Source of the DNA: Sodalis-like secondary symbiont of Drepanosiphum platanoidis
Lineage (GTDB): Bacteria; Pseudomonadota; Gammaproteobacteria; Enterobacterales; Enterobacteriaceae
NCBI RefSeq assembly: GCF_964059955.1
Contig: NZ_OZ060924.1
Coordinates: 248,001-312,000 of the forward strand
DNA: 64,000 nt
Direction of reading: 5' to 3'
Shown: positions 30,880-41,489 of the stretch, piece by piece
Layout of the letters: every line of letters begins with the position of its first letter
Position numbering within the stretch: the stretch's first letter is position 1
The notes under the pieces: model-generated
What the model saw: the letters and a program-made list of their open reading frames with translations, nothing else
The model's database searches: none
Told to the model about the DNA's origin: nothing
Made by a program: the position numbers and the translations under genes

Positions 30880-32211
30880 ATGTCTAAAATGATTCCTAAA
30901 GAAATTGTATCTGAACTAGATAGTCATATTATTGGACAAAATGATGCTAAACGAGCAGTAGCTATTGCATTAAGAAATCGTTGGAGACGTATGCAATTAA
31001 AAGAAGATTTAAGACATGAAGTAACACCTAAAAATATATTAATGATTGGTCCTACTGGTGTAGGAAAAACAGAAATTGCAAGACGTTTAGCAAAATTAGC
31101 TCATGCTCCTTTTATAAAAGTAGAAGCAACAAAATTTACAGAAGTAGGATATGTTGGAAAAGAAGTAGATTCTATTATAAGAGATTTAACTGATATTGCA
31201 GTAAAAATGATTCGTATAGATTCTATAAAAAAAAATCGTTTTAAAGCAGAAGAATTAGCAGAAGAACGTATTTTAGATATAATTTTACCTCCAGCTAAAA
31301 ATAGTTGGGGAGAATCAGAAGAAAATAAAGAATTTACAAATACTAGACAACATTTTAGAAAAAAATTAAGAGAAGGATCTTTAGATTCAAAAAAAATAGA
31401 TATTAATATTTCATCATCTCAAATGGGTGTAGAAATTATGGCACCTCCAGGAATGGAAGAATTAACTAATCAATTACAATCTATGTTTAAAAATTTATCT
31501 AATAACCAAAAAAAAAATCATAGAGTAAATATTAAGGAAGCTATGAAACTTTTAATAGAAGAAGAAGCTTCTAAATTAGTTAATCCAGAAGAATTAAAAA
31601 TTAAAGCCATTGAATCTGTAGAACAAAATGGAATTATTTTTATAGATGAAATAGATAAAATTTGTAAATATGGTGAAAATTCAGGTCCTGATGTATCAAG
31701 AGAAGGAGTTCAAAGAGATTTGTTACCATTAGTAGAAGGATGTACAGTTACTACAAAACATGGAATAGTAAAAACTGATTATATTTTATTTATAGCATCA
31801 GGATCTTTTCAAATATCTAGTCCATCAGATTTAATTCCAGAACTTCAAGGTAGATTACCAATTAGAGTAGAATTATCTGCATTAACTAGTAAGGATTTTG
31901 AAAGAATTCTAACAGAACCTAATGCTTCTTTAACAACTCAATATATTGCACTTATGGCTACTGAAGGAATAGAAATTGTTTTTACTAAAAATGGAATTAA
32001 AGGTATAGCTGAAACTGCATGGAAAATTAATGAAAGAACTGAAAACATTGGTGCTAGAAGATTACATACAGTTTTAGAAAGATTAATGGAAGATATATCT
32101 TATAATTCAGATAAATATAAAAATAAAAAAATATCTATTAATTCAAATTATGTAAAAAATAGTTTAGGAAAATTATCTTCAAATGAAGATTTAAGTAGAT
32201 TTATTTTATAA
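30880..32211 (+). CDS. hslU: ATP-dependent protease ATPase subunit HslU
   Basis: This AAA+ unfoldase feeds substrates to HslV. At 443 aa it equals E. coli. Walker [10 protein letters not shown] (about 57-65), the [11 protein letters not shown] pore region (about 88-98), an inserted I domain (about 110-240), Walker [11 protein letters not shown] and the sensor 2 region [15 protein letters not shown] are present. The C-terminal tail DLSRFIL, which docks on HslV, is intact. Ten A at 31508-31517 lie in frame. Confidence 0.98.
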   Translation: MSKMIPKEIVSELDSHIIGQNDAKRAVAIALRNRWRRMQLKEDLRHEVTPKNILMIGPTGVGKTEIARRLAKLAHAPFIKVEATKFTEVGYVGKEVDSIIRDLTDIAVKMIRIDSIKKNRFKAEELAEERILDIILPPAKNSWGESEENKEFTNTRQHFRKKLREGSLDSKKIDINISSSQMGVEIMAPPGMEELTNQLQSMFKNLSNNQKKNHRVNIKEAMKLLIEEEASKLVNPEELKIKAIESVEQNGIIFIDEIDKICKYGENSGPDVSREGVQRDLLPLVEGCTVTTKHGIVKTDYILFIASGSFQISSPSDLIPELQGRLPIRVELSALTSKDFERILTEPNASLTTQYIALMATEGIEIVFTKNGIKGIAETAWKINERTENIGARRLHTVLERLMEDISYNSDKYKNKKISINSNYVKNSLGKLSSNEDLSRFIL

Positions 32212-32369
32212 AAAAATTAATTTTTTTTAAATAAATAAGTTATTAATATTTTATTTATATATAAATATAAAATTATTTATTTTTAAATAAAAAATTAAAT
32301 ATTTTTAATAAATAAAAAATATTTTATTTAAAATAAAATATTTAATAAATTTTATTTTAGGTATTTTAA

Positions 32370-32723
32370 ATGGAATGTTATAAAATTCGTAATATTAAAT
32401 TATGTCAAGAAATAAAAAAATCTATTTCTGTAATTTTACAAGAAAAAATATCTGATAATAGAATTAAATATATTTATGTTATTGAAGTAAAAATTTCTAG
32501 AGATTTATCTTATGCAAAAATTTTTATTAATAGTATTAAAAAAAAAAATATTAATGAAATGAAAAAAAAAATAAAAATTTTACAAAAAGCTTCTAAATTT
32601 ATAAGATTTTTTTTAAGTAAAAAAATTAATATTCGTATAACTCCTAAACTATATTTTATATATGATAATTCATTAGAAAAAAGTATAAAAATATATAGTT
32701 TATTAAAAAATATAAAAAAATAA
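32370..32723 (+). CDS. rbfA: Ribosome-binding factor A
   Basis: RbfA matures the 16S rRNA 5' end and aids cold adaptation. The protein has 117 aa (E. coli 133). The KH-like fold shows in SVILQEKI, VEIKISRDLSYAKIFI-like strands and FIYDNSLEKS. The disordered C-terminal tail is missing. infB and nusA, which precede it in E. coli, are not here, so the operon has been cut. Confidence 0.92.
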   Translation: MECYKIRNIKLCQEIKKSISVILQEKISDNRIKYIYVIEVKISRDLSYAKIFINSIKKKNINEMKKKIKILQKASKFIRFFLSKKINIRITPKLYFIYDNSLEKSIKIYSLLKNIKK

Positions 32724-32766
32724 ATTTAATATATTTAAACAAATTTTATATAAAATATAAAAATTT

Positions 32767-33714
32767 ATGAATTTTTTAATAAAAAGCAAAAAAAAAAATA
32801 TTAGAAAAATTAATGGAATATTATTAATAGATAAACCCTCTGGAATTTCTTCTAATGCAACATTACAAAAAATTAAAAAAATATTTCATGCAGAAAAAGC
32901 TGGACATGCTGGAACTTTAGATGTATTAGCTACTGGAATGTTACCTATTTTTTTTGGAAAATTTACTAAATTATCTCAATATGTATTAAATTCTGATAAA
33001 ACTTATAAAGTTGTTGCTAAATTAGGTAAAAGAACAAATACCATGGATTCAGAAGGAAAAATTATTAATATTCGTCCAGTAAAAATAAATTTTTTAATTT
33101 TAAAAGAAAAAATTAAATATTTTTATGGAAAAATATATCAAATACCACCTATGTTTTCTGCAATTAAATATAATGGTAAAGAATTATATAAATATGCAAG
33201 AAAAGGTATAATATTACCAAGAAAAAAACGTAAAATATATATATATGATATTAAAATATTATTTTGGAATAAAAAAATAATAGAATTATATATTCATTGT
33301 TCTAAAGGAACATATATAAGAACTATAATAGATGATCTTGGTGAACTTATTGGATGTGGTGCTCATGTAATAAAATTAAAAAGATTATCAGTTGGAAATT
33401 TTTTAAAAGAAAAAATGATATCTATAAAAAAATTAAAATTTATATATAAAAATAAAAAAAATTTACAAAATTTTTTTAAAAAAATTGATAAATTTTTATT
33501 GCCAATAAATAATAAATTATTGAATATAGATTCAATAAATATTTCTTATGAAGAATTTAAAAAAATATTTAATGGTAAAGAAATATATATTAAAAGTTTT
33601 ATTAAAAATACTTTTGTTTATATAACTCAAGGAAAAAAAAAAATATTTTTAGGAATTGGAAAAATAAAAAATAAAAAATTAAAATTATATTTTTTATATA
33701 AAAATTTTTTTTAA
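32767..33714 (+). CDS. truB: tRNA pseudouridine(55) synthase TruB
   Basis: TruB converts U55 of all tRNAs to pseudouridine. The protein has 315 aa (E. coli 314). The start region has NGILLIDKPSGISSN. The catalytic Asp is in GHAGTLDVLATGML (about 58-71). The Tyr-containing PPMFSAIKYNGKELYKYAR and the SKGTYIRTIIDDLGE segment are kept. The C-terminal PUA domain is Lys/Asn-rich. Two long A runs (32788-32797, ten; 33633-33643, eleven) are in frame. No clear ribosome binding site is visible. Confidence 0.95.
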   Translation: MNFLIKSKKKNIRKINGILLIDKPSGISSNATLQKIKKIFHAEKAGHAGTLDVLATGMLPIFFGKFTKLSQYVLNSDKTYKVVAKLGKRTNTMDSEGKIINIRPVKINFLILKEKIKYFYGKIYQIPPMFSAIKYNGKELYKYARKGIILPRKKRKIYIYDIKILFWNKKIIELYIHCSKGTYIRTIIDDLGELIGCGAHVIKLKRLSVGNFLKEKMISIKKLKFIYKNKKNLQNFFKKIDKFLLPINNKLLNIDSINISYEEFKKIFNGKEIYIKSFIKNTFVYITQGKKKIFLGIGKIKNKKLKLYFLYKNFF

Positions 33715-33789
33715 AAATAATTATTTTATTTATTTAAAATAAAATTATTTATATTAAAAATATTATTTAAAATATATATAAAATTAAAT

Positions 33790-34644
33790 TTATTTAAATT
33801 GATATGTAAGTTTATTTAAAATAGATGCTAAACATTTTCTCATATCATTTCTTTTAACAATCATATCAATAGCTCCTTTTTCTAATAAAAATTCACTTCT
33901 TTGAAATTTTTTAGGTAATTTTTCTCTTACAGTTTGTTCAATTACTCTTGGTCCAGCAAAACCAATTAATGCTTTTGGTTCTGCAATATTTATATCACCT
34001 AACATTCCTATACTAGCTGAAACTCCACCCATAGTAGGATCTGTTAATACTGAAATATATGGTATATTATTTTTTTTTAATTTAGATAATGCAGCACTAG
34101 TTTTTGCCATTTGCATTAAAGAAATAAGACCCTCTTGCATACGAGCGCCTCCACTTGCTGAAAAACATACTAATGGGCATTTATATTTTATTGATTTTTC
34201 TACAGCATAAACAAATTTTGTACCTACTACTGAAGATAATGAACCTCCTATAAAAGAAAATTCGAATGATGCTGATATTATTGGAATATTATATAATTTT
34301 CCTTTCATTACTATTAGTGCTTCTTTTTCTTGTGTTATTTTTTGAGCATAAATTATTCTATCTTTATATTTTTTTTTATCTTTAAATTTTAATATATCTT
34401 TTGGTTCTAATTTAGATAAAAGTTCATGTTCACTTCCTATATCTAAAAAACTTTTTAATCTTACACGTGCACGCATACGCATATGATAATCACATTTTGG
34501 ACATACTTCAAGATTTTTTTTTAATTCTTCTTTATATAAAATTTGACTACAGTTTTCACATTTTGTCCATATTCCTTCTGGAATATTAGATTTTTTTTTA
34601 GTATATTTTACACTTTTTTTAATAATTTTTTCAATCCAACTCAT
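33790..34644 (-). CDS. accD: Acetyl-CoA carboxylase carboxyltransferase beta subunit
   Basis: With AccA it transfers CO2 from biotin to acetyl-CoA, giving malonyl-CoA for fatty acid synthesis. The start was set at ATG 34644 (MSWIEKII, as in E. coli), giving 284 aa. An upstream in-frame ATG at 34698 lies inside the end of adk. The zinc ribbon C..C..(15-19)..C..C is seen in WTKCENCSQ and [11 protein letters not shown]. Catalytic-domain motifs [13 protein letters not shown] and [12 protein letters not shown] are present. Retention suggests the symbiont makes its own membrane lipids. Confidence 0.96.
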   Translation of the reverse strand: MSWIEKIIKKSVKYTKKKSNIPEGIWTKCENCSQILYKEELKKNLEVCPKCDYHMRMRARVRLKSFLDIGSEHELLSKLEPKDILKFKDKKKYKDRIIYAQKITQEKEALIVMKGKLYNIPIISASFEFSFIGGSLSSVVGTKFVYAVEKSIKYKCPLVCFSASGGARMQEGLISLMQMAKTSAALSKLKKNNIPYISVLTDPTMGGVSASIGMLGDINIAEPKALIGFAGPRVIEQTVREKLPKKFQRSEFLLEKGAIDMIVKRNDMRKCLASILNKLTYQFK

Positions 34645-34669
34645 AAATAACCTTTTATATAAAAATATT

Positions 34670-35335
34670 TTAATATTTTTTAGGAAAATATTTATCAATA
34701 ATTTTAAAAATTTTTATACTAGTTTTTTGTATATTATTAAAATTATTTATTTTAAAAAATTTAATATTATTATTTAAAGATTCTTTATAAAAAAAATTTA
34801 TTAATGGATAAGTTTTTTTATAAAAATTAATTAAACGTTTTTTTATAATTTTTTTATTATCATCTAATCTAATATCAAGTAAATCTCCTGTAATATCGTC
34901 AATCATATGATTTTTAGGTGGATTATATTTTATATGATATATTCTTCCAGATTTTGTATGTATTCTTCTTCCTGATAATCTTTCAATTATTATTTTTTCT
35001 GGTGTAAATATTTCAAAAACTATATCTATAGTAATATTTTTTTTTTTTATTAAATTAGCTTGTTTAATTGTTCTAGGAAATCCATCCAACAAATATCCTA
35101 ATTTACAATCTTTTTTATTAATACGATTTTTAATTAATTTTATAATTATTTTATCATCAACTAATTTTCCTTTTTTAATAATATTAAATACTTTTTTTCC
35201 AATATATGATTTTTTTTTTATTTCATGTCTTAGAATATTTCCTGTAGAAATATGAGGTATTTTATATTTATTTATAATAAATTCTGCTTGTGTTCCTTTT
35301 CCTGATCCAGGACAACCAAATAAAATTATATTCAT
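34670..35335 (-). CDS. adk: Adenylate kinase
   Basis: It interconverts ATP + AMP and 2 ADP. The protein has 221 aa (E. coli 214). The P-loop [11 protein letters not shown] (about 5-15), AMP-site [13 protein letters not shown] (about 83-95) and LID segment [16 protein letters not shown] are intact. The Lys/Asn-rich C terminus is slightly longer. It stands next to accD instead of after htpG, where E. coli has it. Confidence 0.96.
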   Translation of the reverse strand: MNIILFGCPGSGKGTQAEFIINKYKIPHISTGNILRHEIKKKSYIGKKVFNIIKKGKLVDDKIIIKLIKNRINKKDCKLGYLLDGFPRTIKQANLIKKKNITIDIVFEIFTPEKIIIERLSGRRIHTKSGRIYHIKYNPPKNHMIDDITGDLLDIRLDDNKKIIKKRLINFYKKTYPLINFFYKESLNNNIKFFKINNFNNIQKTSIKIFKIIDKYFPKKY

Positions 35336-35524
35336 AATATTTATTGTATTTATAAGTTAATAATTATATTTATAAATTTATAAAAAAATTATAAAATATT
35401 TAATAATAAATAATGTATTAATTTAATTAAATATTTTATAACATTAAAAAAATAAAATTTATAATAAGTTTTATATTATTAAATATATAAAATTTTATAT
35501 AAATATTTTAAATTAAACTTAAAA

Positions 35525-36496
35525 TTATGAATTTTCTATAGAAAAAGATATTATATCTTTTATATTATTCATTTTTGTTAATATCATTAATAAACGATCT
35601 ATTCCTATAGATATTCCAGAACATGAAGGAAGTCCATATTTAAGTGCAGATATAAAATATTTATCAATTTTTTTTGTAGAAATATTTAATAATTTTCTTA
35701 TATTATTTTGATTATTAAATCTTTTATAATGTTCAGATAAATTAGTTAATTCTTGAAATCCATTAGCTATTTCGATTCCTTTGAAATAAATTTCAAATCT
35801 ATTAGAAACTTTTGAATTTTTTTTATTAATTTTAGAAAGTAAAGATTGTTCTATAGGAAAATGATAAACAACAACTGGTTGAAATTTACCAATATTAGGT
35901 TCTATAGCTATAGAAAAAATTAATTGTAATAATTCATTTTTATTTAAAGATAAAACAGTTTTTTTTTCTATATTTAATAATATAGATTTTTTTTGTAAAT
36001 TTTTAATTTTTTCTTTAAATGGATCTATTCCTAAATATTTTATATAAATATTTTTATAAGATATTTTTTTTATTTTTTTATATGAAAATATTTTTTTTAG
36101 AAGTTCATCAGATTCTTTTATTAATTCTTGCATACCAAATTTTGGATTATACCATTCTAACATAGTAAATTCAGGTTGATGTAATCTTCCGATTTCTCCA
36201 TTACGAAAACTATGACATATCTGAAAAATAGGACCACTATTAGCTGCAATTAATCTTTTCATATGATATTCTGGACTTGTAATAAGATATAATTTTTTTC
36301 TTATATTTAATTTTTTAAAAACAGTTTTAAATGATTTTATATGTGCATCAGTAACAGTAAATTTACTTAAAATAGGTGTATCTACCTCTAAATATTTTTT
36401 TTTATAAAAAAATTTTCTAATTTTTTTTATAAAAATTGCTCTATTAATTAAATTTTTAATAGATGATGTAGGTTTCCAAGAAGTATCAATAGACAT
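35525..36496 (-). CDS. epmA: EF-P-(R)-beta-lysine ligase EpmA
   Basis: EpmA is a truncated LysRS paralogue that attaches (R)-beta-lysine to the conserved Lys of EF-P. The protein has 323 aa (E. coli 325). It has the class II core without an anticodon-binding domain. LITSPEYHMKRLIAANSGPIF, CHSFRNGEIGRLHQPEFTMLEW and the motif 3 region SGISIGIDRLLMIL are conserved. Both other components of the pathway are in this window (epmB and efp), so the modification is likely active. Confidence 0.96.
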   Translation of the reverse strand: MSIDTSWKPTSSIKNLINRAIFIKKIRKFFYKKKYLEVDTPILSKFTVTDAHIKSFKTVFKKLNIRKKLYLITSPEYHMKRLIAANSGPIFQICHSFRNGEIGRLHQPEFTMLEWYNPKFGMQELIKESDELLKKIFSYKKIKKISYKNIYIKYLGIDPFKEKIKNLQKKSILLNIEKKTVLSLNKNELLQLIFSIAIEPNIGKFQPVVVYHFPIEQSLLSKINKKNSKVSNRFEIYFKGIEIANGFQELTNLSEHYKRFNNQNNIRKLLNISTKKIDKYFISALKYGLPSCSGISIGIDRLLMILTKMNNIKDIISFSIENS

Positions 36497-36606
36497 AATT
36501 TTATTAAAATTTATTTAAATTTTTAATTAATAATAATTTATAAATTTATTATAAAATATTTTATATAAAATAATTTTTAAAAAAAATTTTAAATTTATAT
36601 AAAAAC

Positions 36607-38334
36607 TTAATTTTTTATACATTTATTTAAAATAAAATCAATAATATAATTTATATTAATAATTTTTTTTGAAAAATTATTTCTATTTTTGTATTCAACT
36701 TTTTTATTTTTTAAAAAATTATTTCCAATAATTATTACATTAGGTATTCCAATTAAATCCATATCTTTTAACATAACTCCTAAAGTTTCTTTTCTATCAT
36801 CTAATAAAACATCAATTCCATTTTTAATTAATTCATAATATAATTTTTCAGAATATTTTTGAACTTTTTTATAAAAATACATACATATAGGAACTATTGA
36901 TACTTGAAAAGGAGATAAATTTCTAGGCCAAATAATTCCATTTTTATCATGATTTTGTTCTATAATAGCAGCTAAAATTCGTGAAATTCCTATTCCATAA
37001 CATCCCATTAATAATGGTTTTTTAAAATTATTTTTTAATTGTATTTTTGCATTAAATTTTTTAGAATATTTTTCTCCAACTTGAAATATATGACCAACTT
37101 CAATTCCTTTTATAATCTTTATATTATTTTTATCTTTTAAATAAATATTTTTTTTATTAGATTTGCATAAATCTACTATTTTAATTAAAGAACAATTTAC
37201 ATCTCTTTTCCAATTAATATTTAAAAAATATTTATTATTTATATTTGCACCTGATATAAAATAATTCATGATTGATATATTATAATCAATAAATATTGGA
37301 AATTTAAAATTTACTGGACCTATAAATATTTTTTTTATTCCAAATATTTTATATATTTTTTTATCTGTAATTATAGTTAAAGGAATTTTTATATTAGGTA
37401 ATTTTTTTACTTTATTTATATTTAATTCATAATCTGCTCTTATCATTAATACAATAAATTTATGACAATAATTTTTATTAGCTTTTATAACAATAGTTTT
37501 TACAAACTTATTAAGAGGTTTATTAATATTTTTTGATATTTCAAATAATGTATATTTATTATATATACTAATTGTAGATAATTTTTTTTTTGTATTTAAT
37601 ATTTTGACATTTGGAAATTTTTCTTTAAAAAAATTAAAATTTGTATAAGAATTTAATTTTTTTGAAAAAATAATTTTATCTTCTCCATTTTTATTTATAG
37701 AATGAAATTCATGAGATAAATTTCCTCCAATTTCTCCATTATTTGCTTTTATTATACATATTTTTAAATTTAATTTTTTAAATATATTATTATATGTTTT
37801 TTTTATAATTTCATATGTTTTATTTAAAGATTTTTGATTTTTATGAAAAGAATAAGCATCTTTCATTAAAAATTCTCTAGATCTTATTATTCCACAACGT
37901 GGTCTTATTTCATCTCTAAACTTTGTTTGTATTTGAAAAAAAGTTAATGGTAAATTTTTATGAGAAATTATTTCATTTTTAAAAATATTTGTAATAATTT
38001 CTTCATGAGTTGGACCTAAAATAAATTCTTTTTTACTACGATCTATAAATTTTATTAATTCTAAACCGTATTCTAAAATTCGTCCACTTTTTTTCCATAA
38101 ATTTATTGGTTGAGAAATTGGCATTAATATTTCTAATGCTCCAATATTATTCATTTCTTTTCTTATAAATTTTTTTAATTTATTTAATACACGAAATCCA
38201 GTAGGTAACCATGTATATATTCCAGATGAAATTTGTCGTATCATACCAGAACGAATCATAAGTTGATGACTTATAAGATTAATATCTTTTGGAATTTCTT
38301 TTAGTGTAGAAATAATATATTGACTTGTTCTCAT
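36607..38334 (-). CDS. proS: Proline-tRNA ligase
   Basis: It charges tRNA(Pro). The protein has 575 aa (E. coli 572) and is of the bacterial type with an INS editing insertion (about 225-390). The core motifs GPTHEEIITNIF, QIQTKFRDEIRPRCGIIRSREFLMKDAYSFH and MGCYGIGISRILAA are intact. In the INS domain the E. coli GANIDGKHYFG becomes GANINNKYFLN, so the conserved His369 is replaced, while the KT and GPVN landmarks are kept. Editing of Ala-tRNA(Pro) may be weakened. The C-terminal anticodon-binding domain has LLDDRKETLGVMLKD. Confidence 0.96.
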   Translation of the reverse strand: MRTSQYIISTLKEIPKDINLISHQLMIRSGMIRQISSGIYTWLPTGFRVLNKLKKFIRKEMNNIGALEILMPISQPINLWKKSGRILEYGLELIKFIDRSKKEFILGPTHEEIITNIFKNEIISHKNLPLTFFQIQTKFRDEIRPRCGIIRSREFLMKDAYSFHKNQKSLNKTYEIIKKTYNNIFKKLNLKICIIKANNGEIGGNLSHEFHSINKNGEDKIIFSKKLNSYTNFNFFKEKFPNVKILNTKKKLSTISIYNKYTLFEISKNINKPLNKFVKTIVIKANKNYCHKFIVLMIRADYELNINKVKKLPNIKIPLTIITDKKIYKIFGIKKIFIGPVNFKFPIFIDYNISIMNYFISGANINNKYFLNINWKRDVNCSLIKIVDLCKSNKKNIYLKDKNNIKIIKGIEVGHIFQVGEKYSKKFNAKIQLKNNFKKPLLMGCYGIGISRILAAIIEQNHDKNGIIWPRNLSPFQVSIVPICMYFYKKVQKYSEKLYYELIKNGIDVLLDDRKETLGVMLKDMDLIGIPNVIIIGNNFLKNKKVEYKNRNNFSKKIININYIIDFILNKCIKN

Positions 38335-38566
38335 CGAATCCTTTATAAAAAATATTATAATTTATAATAAATTATTTATTTTAAATATTTTATAAAATTT
38401 TTAAAATTAATTATTTTAATATAAATATTTATTTAAAATTTATATATATAAATATTTATTTAAAATTTTATTTATTTTTTTAAAAAAATATTTTATATAT
38501 AAACTATATTTTATTTACATAAAAAATAAATATTTATTTTAAAAAAAAATAACATATTAAATTATA

Positions 38567-39415
38567 TTAAACAATATAATTCTTATATAAAATATTTTTT
38601 TTTATTTTATATAAATTAGAAATTATTTTTATTGATTTTTTTATTGGTAAATAATTATGAAGAACTTTTAGAAATTTTAAAGCTTTTTTTAAAGAATCTA
38701 TATTATTTTTATTACAACCTTCTATAATTAATATTATTTCTCCTAAAATAAAATTTTTATTTTTTTGTAACCATATCAAAAGATTTTTTATATTTGTTCT
38801 TTTAATATATTCCCAAGTTTTTGTAAGTTCTTTTACTATAACTATAGATCTATTTTCACCTAAAATTTTTTTTATATCTATTAAAGTATTTATTAATCTA
38901 TATCTAGATTCATAAATTATGATAGTGCGATTTTCTTTTTTTAAAATTTTTAAATAATTTAATCTACTATTTTTTTTTTTAGGAAGAAATCCTTCATAAC
39001 AAAATTTATTAGTATATAAACCAGAAGCAGAAAGAGCTGTGATAGCAGCACAAGGACCTGGTAATGGTATAATAAGTATTTTTTCTTTTATACAACACTT
39101 TACTAAATAAGATCCAGGATCGTTAATTAATGGAGTACCTGCATCAGATACAATAGCAATATTTTTACCTTTTTTTAATTTTAAAATTAAATCATTTGTT
39201 TTATTTTTTTCATTATAACTATTTAAAGATATCATATTAGTATTAATAGAAAAATTTTTTAAAATAATACCAGTTTTTCTTTTATCTTCAGCAAGAATAA
39301 TATCTACATTTTTTAAAATGTAAACTGCTCTATATGTAATATCATATATATTGCCAATAGGAGTAGGAACAATATATAATATTGATTTTTTTTTATTAAT
39401 GTTAATATTATTCAT
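38567..39415 (-). CDS. rsmI: 16S rRNA (cytidine(1402)-2'-O)-methyltransferase
   Basis: RsmI methylates the ribose of C1402 in the 30S decoding site, using SAM. The protein has 282 aa (E. coli 286). The tetrapyrrole-methylase-like fold has YIVPTPIGNIYDIT, EDKRKTG, IVSDAGTPLINDPG and LPGPCAAITALSASGL, followed by CYEGFLPKK. It is a lone gene here, without the lpoA/yraN block that neighbours it in E. coli. Confidence 0.95.
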   Translation of the reverse strand: MNNININKKKSILYIVPTPIGNIYDITYRAVYILKNVDIILAEDKRKTGIILKNFSINTNMISLNSYNEKNKTNDLILKLKKGKNIAIVSDAGTPLINDPGSYLVKCCIKEKILIIPLPGPCAAITALSASGLYTNKFCYEGFLPKKKNSRLNYLKILKKENRTIIIYESRYRLINTLIDIKKILGENRSIVIVKELTKTWEYIKRTNIKNLLIWLQKNKNFILGEIILIIEGCNKNNIDSLKKALKFLKVLHNYLPIKKSIKIISNLYKIKKNILYKNYIV

Positions 39416-39569
39416 AATTTTTAAAAATATATTTATTTAAATTTTTAAAATTTAATAAACTTTAATTATAATTTTTAATTAATTAATATAATTAATTAAA
39501 ATAATTTTTTATTAATTTATTAAAGAATTTTATAAAATTTTATTTATAATAAATATTTTATAAAAAACT

Positions 39570-40295
39570 TTATAATTTAAATTTTTCTCCTAAATAAAAT
39601 TTTTTAACGTTTTTATTAGACATAATATCTATTGGAGTTCCTTCTGCAAGTAATTTACCTTTATTTACTATATAAGCTCTTTGACAAATATCAAGAGTTT
39701 CACGTACATTATGATCAGTAATTAAAATACCTATTCCATTTTTTTTTAATTTTTTAATAATATTTTTTATATCTATAATTGAAATAGGATCTATTCCAGC
39801 AAAAGGTTCATCTAAAAGAATAAATTTTGGATTAGTTGTTAAAGTTCTAGCAATTTCTACTCTTCTTCTTTCTCCTCCAGAAAGAGAATTTCCAATATTG
39901 TTTTTTAAATGACTAATATTAAATTCTTTCATTAATTTATTTATATAATCTATTTTTTTATTTTTTTTTATATCTTTTCTAATTTCCAATATTGACATTA
40001 AATTATCAAAAACATTTAATCCTCTAAAGATAGAAGATTCTTGAGGAAGATAATTTATTCCATATCTTGCTCTTATATGTAAAGGAAATAGACTAATATT
40101 TTTATTATCTATAAAAATAGATCCATAATTATGTTTAATTATTCCTAAAATAATATAAAAAGTTGTTGTTTTTCCAGCACCATTAGGACCTAAAAGTCCT
40201 ACTATTTCACTAGTATTAATTTTTAAACTAATATTTTTAATAATACATATTTTTTTATAAAATTTATATAAATTTTTTACAATTAATATTGACAT
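39570..40295 (-). CDS. lptB: LPS export ABC transporter ATPase LptB
   Basis: LptB powers LptFG extraction of lipopolysaccharide from the inner membrane. At 241 aa it equals E. coli. Walker [10 protein letters not shown] (about 36-44), Q-loop [11 protein letters not shown], signature [13 protein letters not shown] and Walker [14 protein letters not shown] are present. The lptA gene that stands directly upstream in E. coli is missing. LptF and LptG are not in the window. Confidence 0.97.
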   Translation of the reverse strand: MSILIVKNLYKFYKKICIIKNISLKINTSEIVGLLGPNGAGKTTTFYIILGIIKHNYGSIFIDNKNISLFPLHIRARYGINYLPQESSIFRGLNVFDNLMSILEIRKDIKKNKKIDYINKLMKEFNISHLKNNIGNSLSGGERRRVEIARTLTTNPKFILLDEPFAGIDPISIIDIKNIIKKLKKNGIGILITDHNVRETLDICQRAYIVNKGKLLAEGTPIDIMSNKNVKKFYLGEKFKL

Positions 40296-40485
40296 AAATA
40301 CTTTATTTAATTTTTAAATTTATTTTTAATAAAATAATTAATATTAAAATTTATATATATAAAAATATATATTAAATTTTTTTTTAAAAATTATTATAAA
40401 GATTTTTTTATTAAAAATAATAATATATTATTTTTTTAATAAATTAAATTTATTTTTTTTAAAAAAATTAAATTATTAATTAATT
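40296..40485 (-). other. Spacer where lptA would stand
   Basis: In E. coli the order is kdsC-lptC-lptA-lptB. Here 190 bp of A/T-only sequence separate lptC from lptB. No frame gives LptA-like residues, so if this is a relic it is no longer recognisable. Confidence 0.55.
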
Positions 40486-40929
40486 TTATTTATTAAAATA
40501 AATATTTTTTTTATATAAATTTATTAATAAGTTTTGTGTTTTAATAATATTAATTTTTGATTTATTATTAAAATTTATTATTTTTACTTTTTTATATAAA
40601 TAAATATATTTATTTTTATTAATTTTTAATTTATTAGATGATATTTTCCAACAATATTTAATATTTTTATCAAAAATTGTAATTAATGGATTATATAATT
40701 TAATTTTATTAAATAATGGAAAATATTTTATTTTATTAGAAATTATTGTATAATTTAAAAAACCATTTTTATTATAATAAAATATTTTACTATTAAATAT
40801 TTGATATTTTGGATAAAAAAAATTTTTTTCTTTATATAAAAAAATATTATTATCTAATTTTTTTAAAAAAAATAAAATAAAAATTGTAATTAATAATAAA
40901 ATTATTACTAATAATTTTTTTTTATTCAT
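40486..40929 (-). CDS. lptC: LPS export protein LptC, C-terminally shortened
   Basis: LptC is the bitopic bridge protein that receives LPS from LptBFG and hands it to LptA. It is 147 aa against 191 in E. coli. One N-terminal transmembrane helix (about 5-23) is followed by part of the beta-jellyroll. Local matches include NPLITIFDKN, the Trp in CWKISSNK and KYIYLYKKVKI. About 40 C-terminal residues, the part that contacts LptA, are absent, and lptA itself is missing next door. Sequence conservation is low and the call leans on gene order. Confidence 0.82.
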   Translation of the reverse strand: MNKKKLLVIILLLITIFILFFLKKLDNNIFLYKEKNFFYPKYQIFNSKIFYYNKNGFLNYTIISNKIKYFPLFNKIKLYNPLITIFDKNIKYCWKISSNKLKINKNKYIYLYKKVKIINFNNKSKINIIKTQNLLINLYKKNIYFNK

Positions 40930-40954
40930 TTTATCACCTTATAAATTAATAATT

Positions 40955-41488
40955 TTAATTTTGTGATGATAAAATTAAATCACATATTTCTCTTACAGCT
41001 CCATATCCTCCAAGTTTTTTAGTTATATAATGTGCATATGGTTTTATTAATGGATGAGCATCTGATACTGCTATACTTAATCCTACAATATTCATTATTT
41101 TTTTATCAATTAAATCATCTCCTATATAAGCTACTTGTGTTAAATTCAAATTAATTTTTTTTAATAAAATGTTTAACGCATTAATTTTATTAGATTGATT
41201 TTGATAAATATGTTTAATACCTAAAAATTTACAACGTTTTTTTATAGAAATTGAAGAACCACCAGTAATAATTGCAACTTCAATATTTTTTTTTATTAAT
41301 TTTTTTATACCATAACCATCTTTAATATTAAAAGATTTAATTTCTTCTCCATTTTTTCCTAAAAAAATCATTCCATTAGATAATACTCCATCTACATCAC
41401 AAATCAATAACTTTATTAATTTAGCACTATTAAGTATGGTACGATTAATTGGATAATAAAATTTATTTAAATATTTTTTTTTATACAT
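40955..41488 (-). CDS. kdsC: 3-deoxy-D-manno-octulosonate 8-phosphate phosphatase KdsC
   Basis: KdsC releases phosphate from Kdo-8-phosphate in LPS core synthesis. The protein has 177 aa (E. coli 188). The HAD motif I CDVDGVLSNG (about 29-38), motif II ITGGSS, and motif III/IV AYIGDDLIDKKIM and VSDAHP are all visible. It lies one base downstream of kdsD and is probably coupled to it. Confidence 0.96.
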   Translation of the reverse strand: MYKKKYLNKFYYPINRTILNSAKLIKLLICDVDGVLSNGMIFLGKNGEEIKSFNIKDGYGIKKLIKKNIEVAIITGGSSISIKKRCKFLGIKHIYQNQSNKINALNILLKKINLNLTQVAYIGDDLIDKKIMNIVGLSIAVSDAHPLIKPYAHYITKKLGGYGAVREICDLILSSQN

Positions 41489-41489
41489 T

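Noticed and set aside
32317-32343. 13-bp A/T palindrome between hslU and rbfA
   Set aside because: A zero- to one-base-loop match of 13 bp is expected about once by chance in this amount of A/T spacer DNA.
34645-34698. N-terminal extension of AccD from ATG 34698
   Set aside because: The 18 extra residues overlap the end of adk and have no counterpart in the family. MSWIEK with its own AAAGG is the real start.
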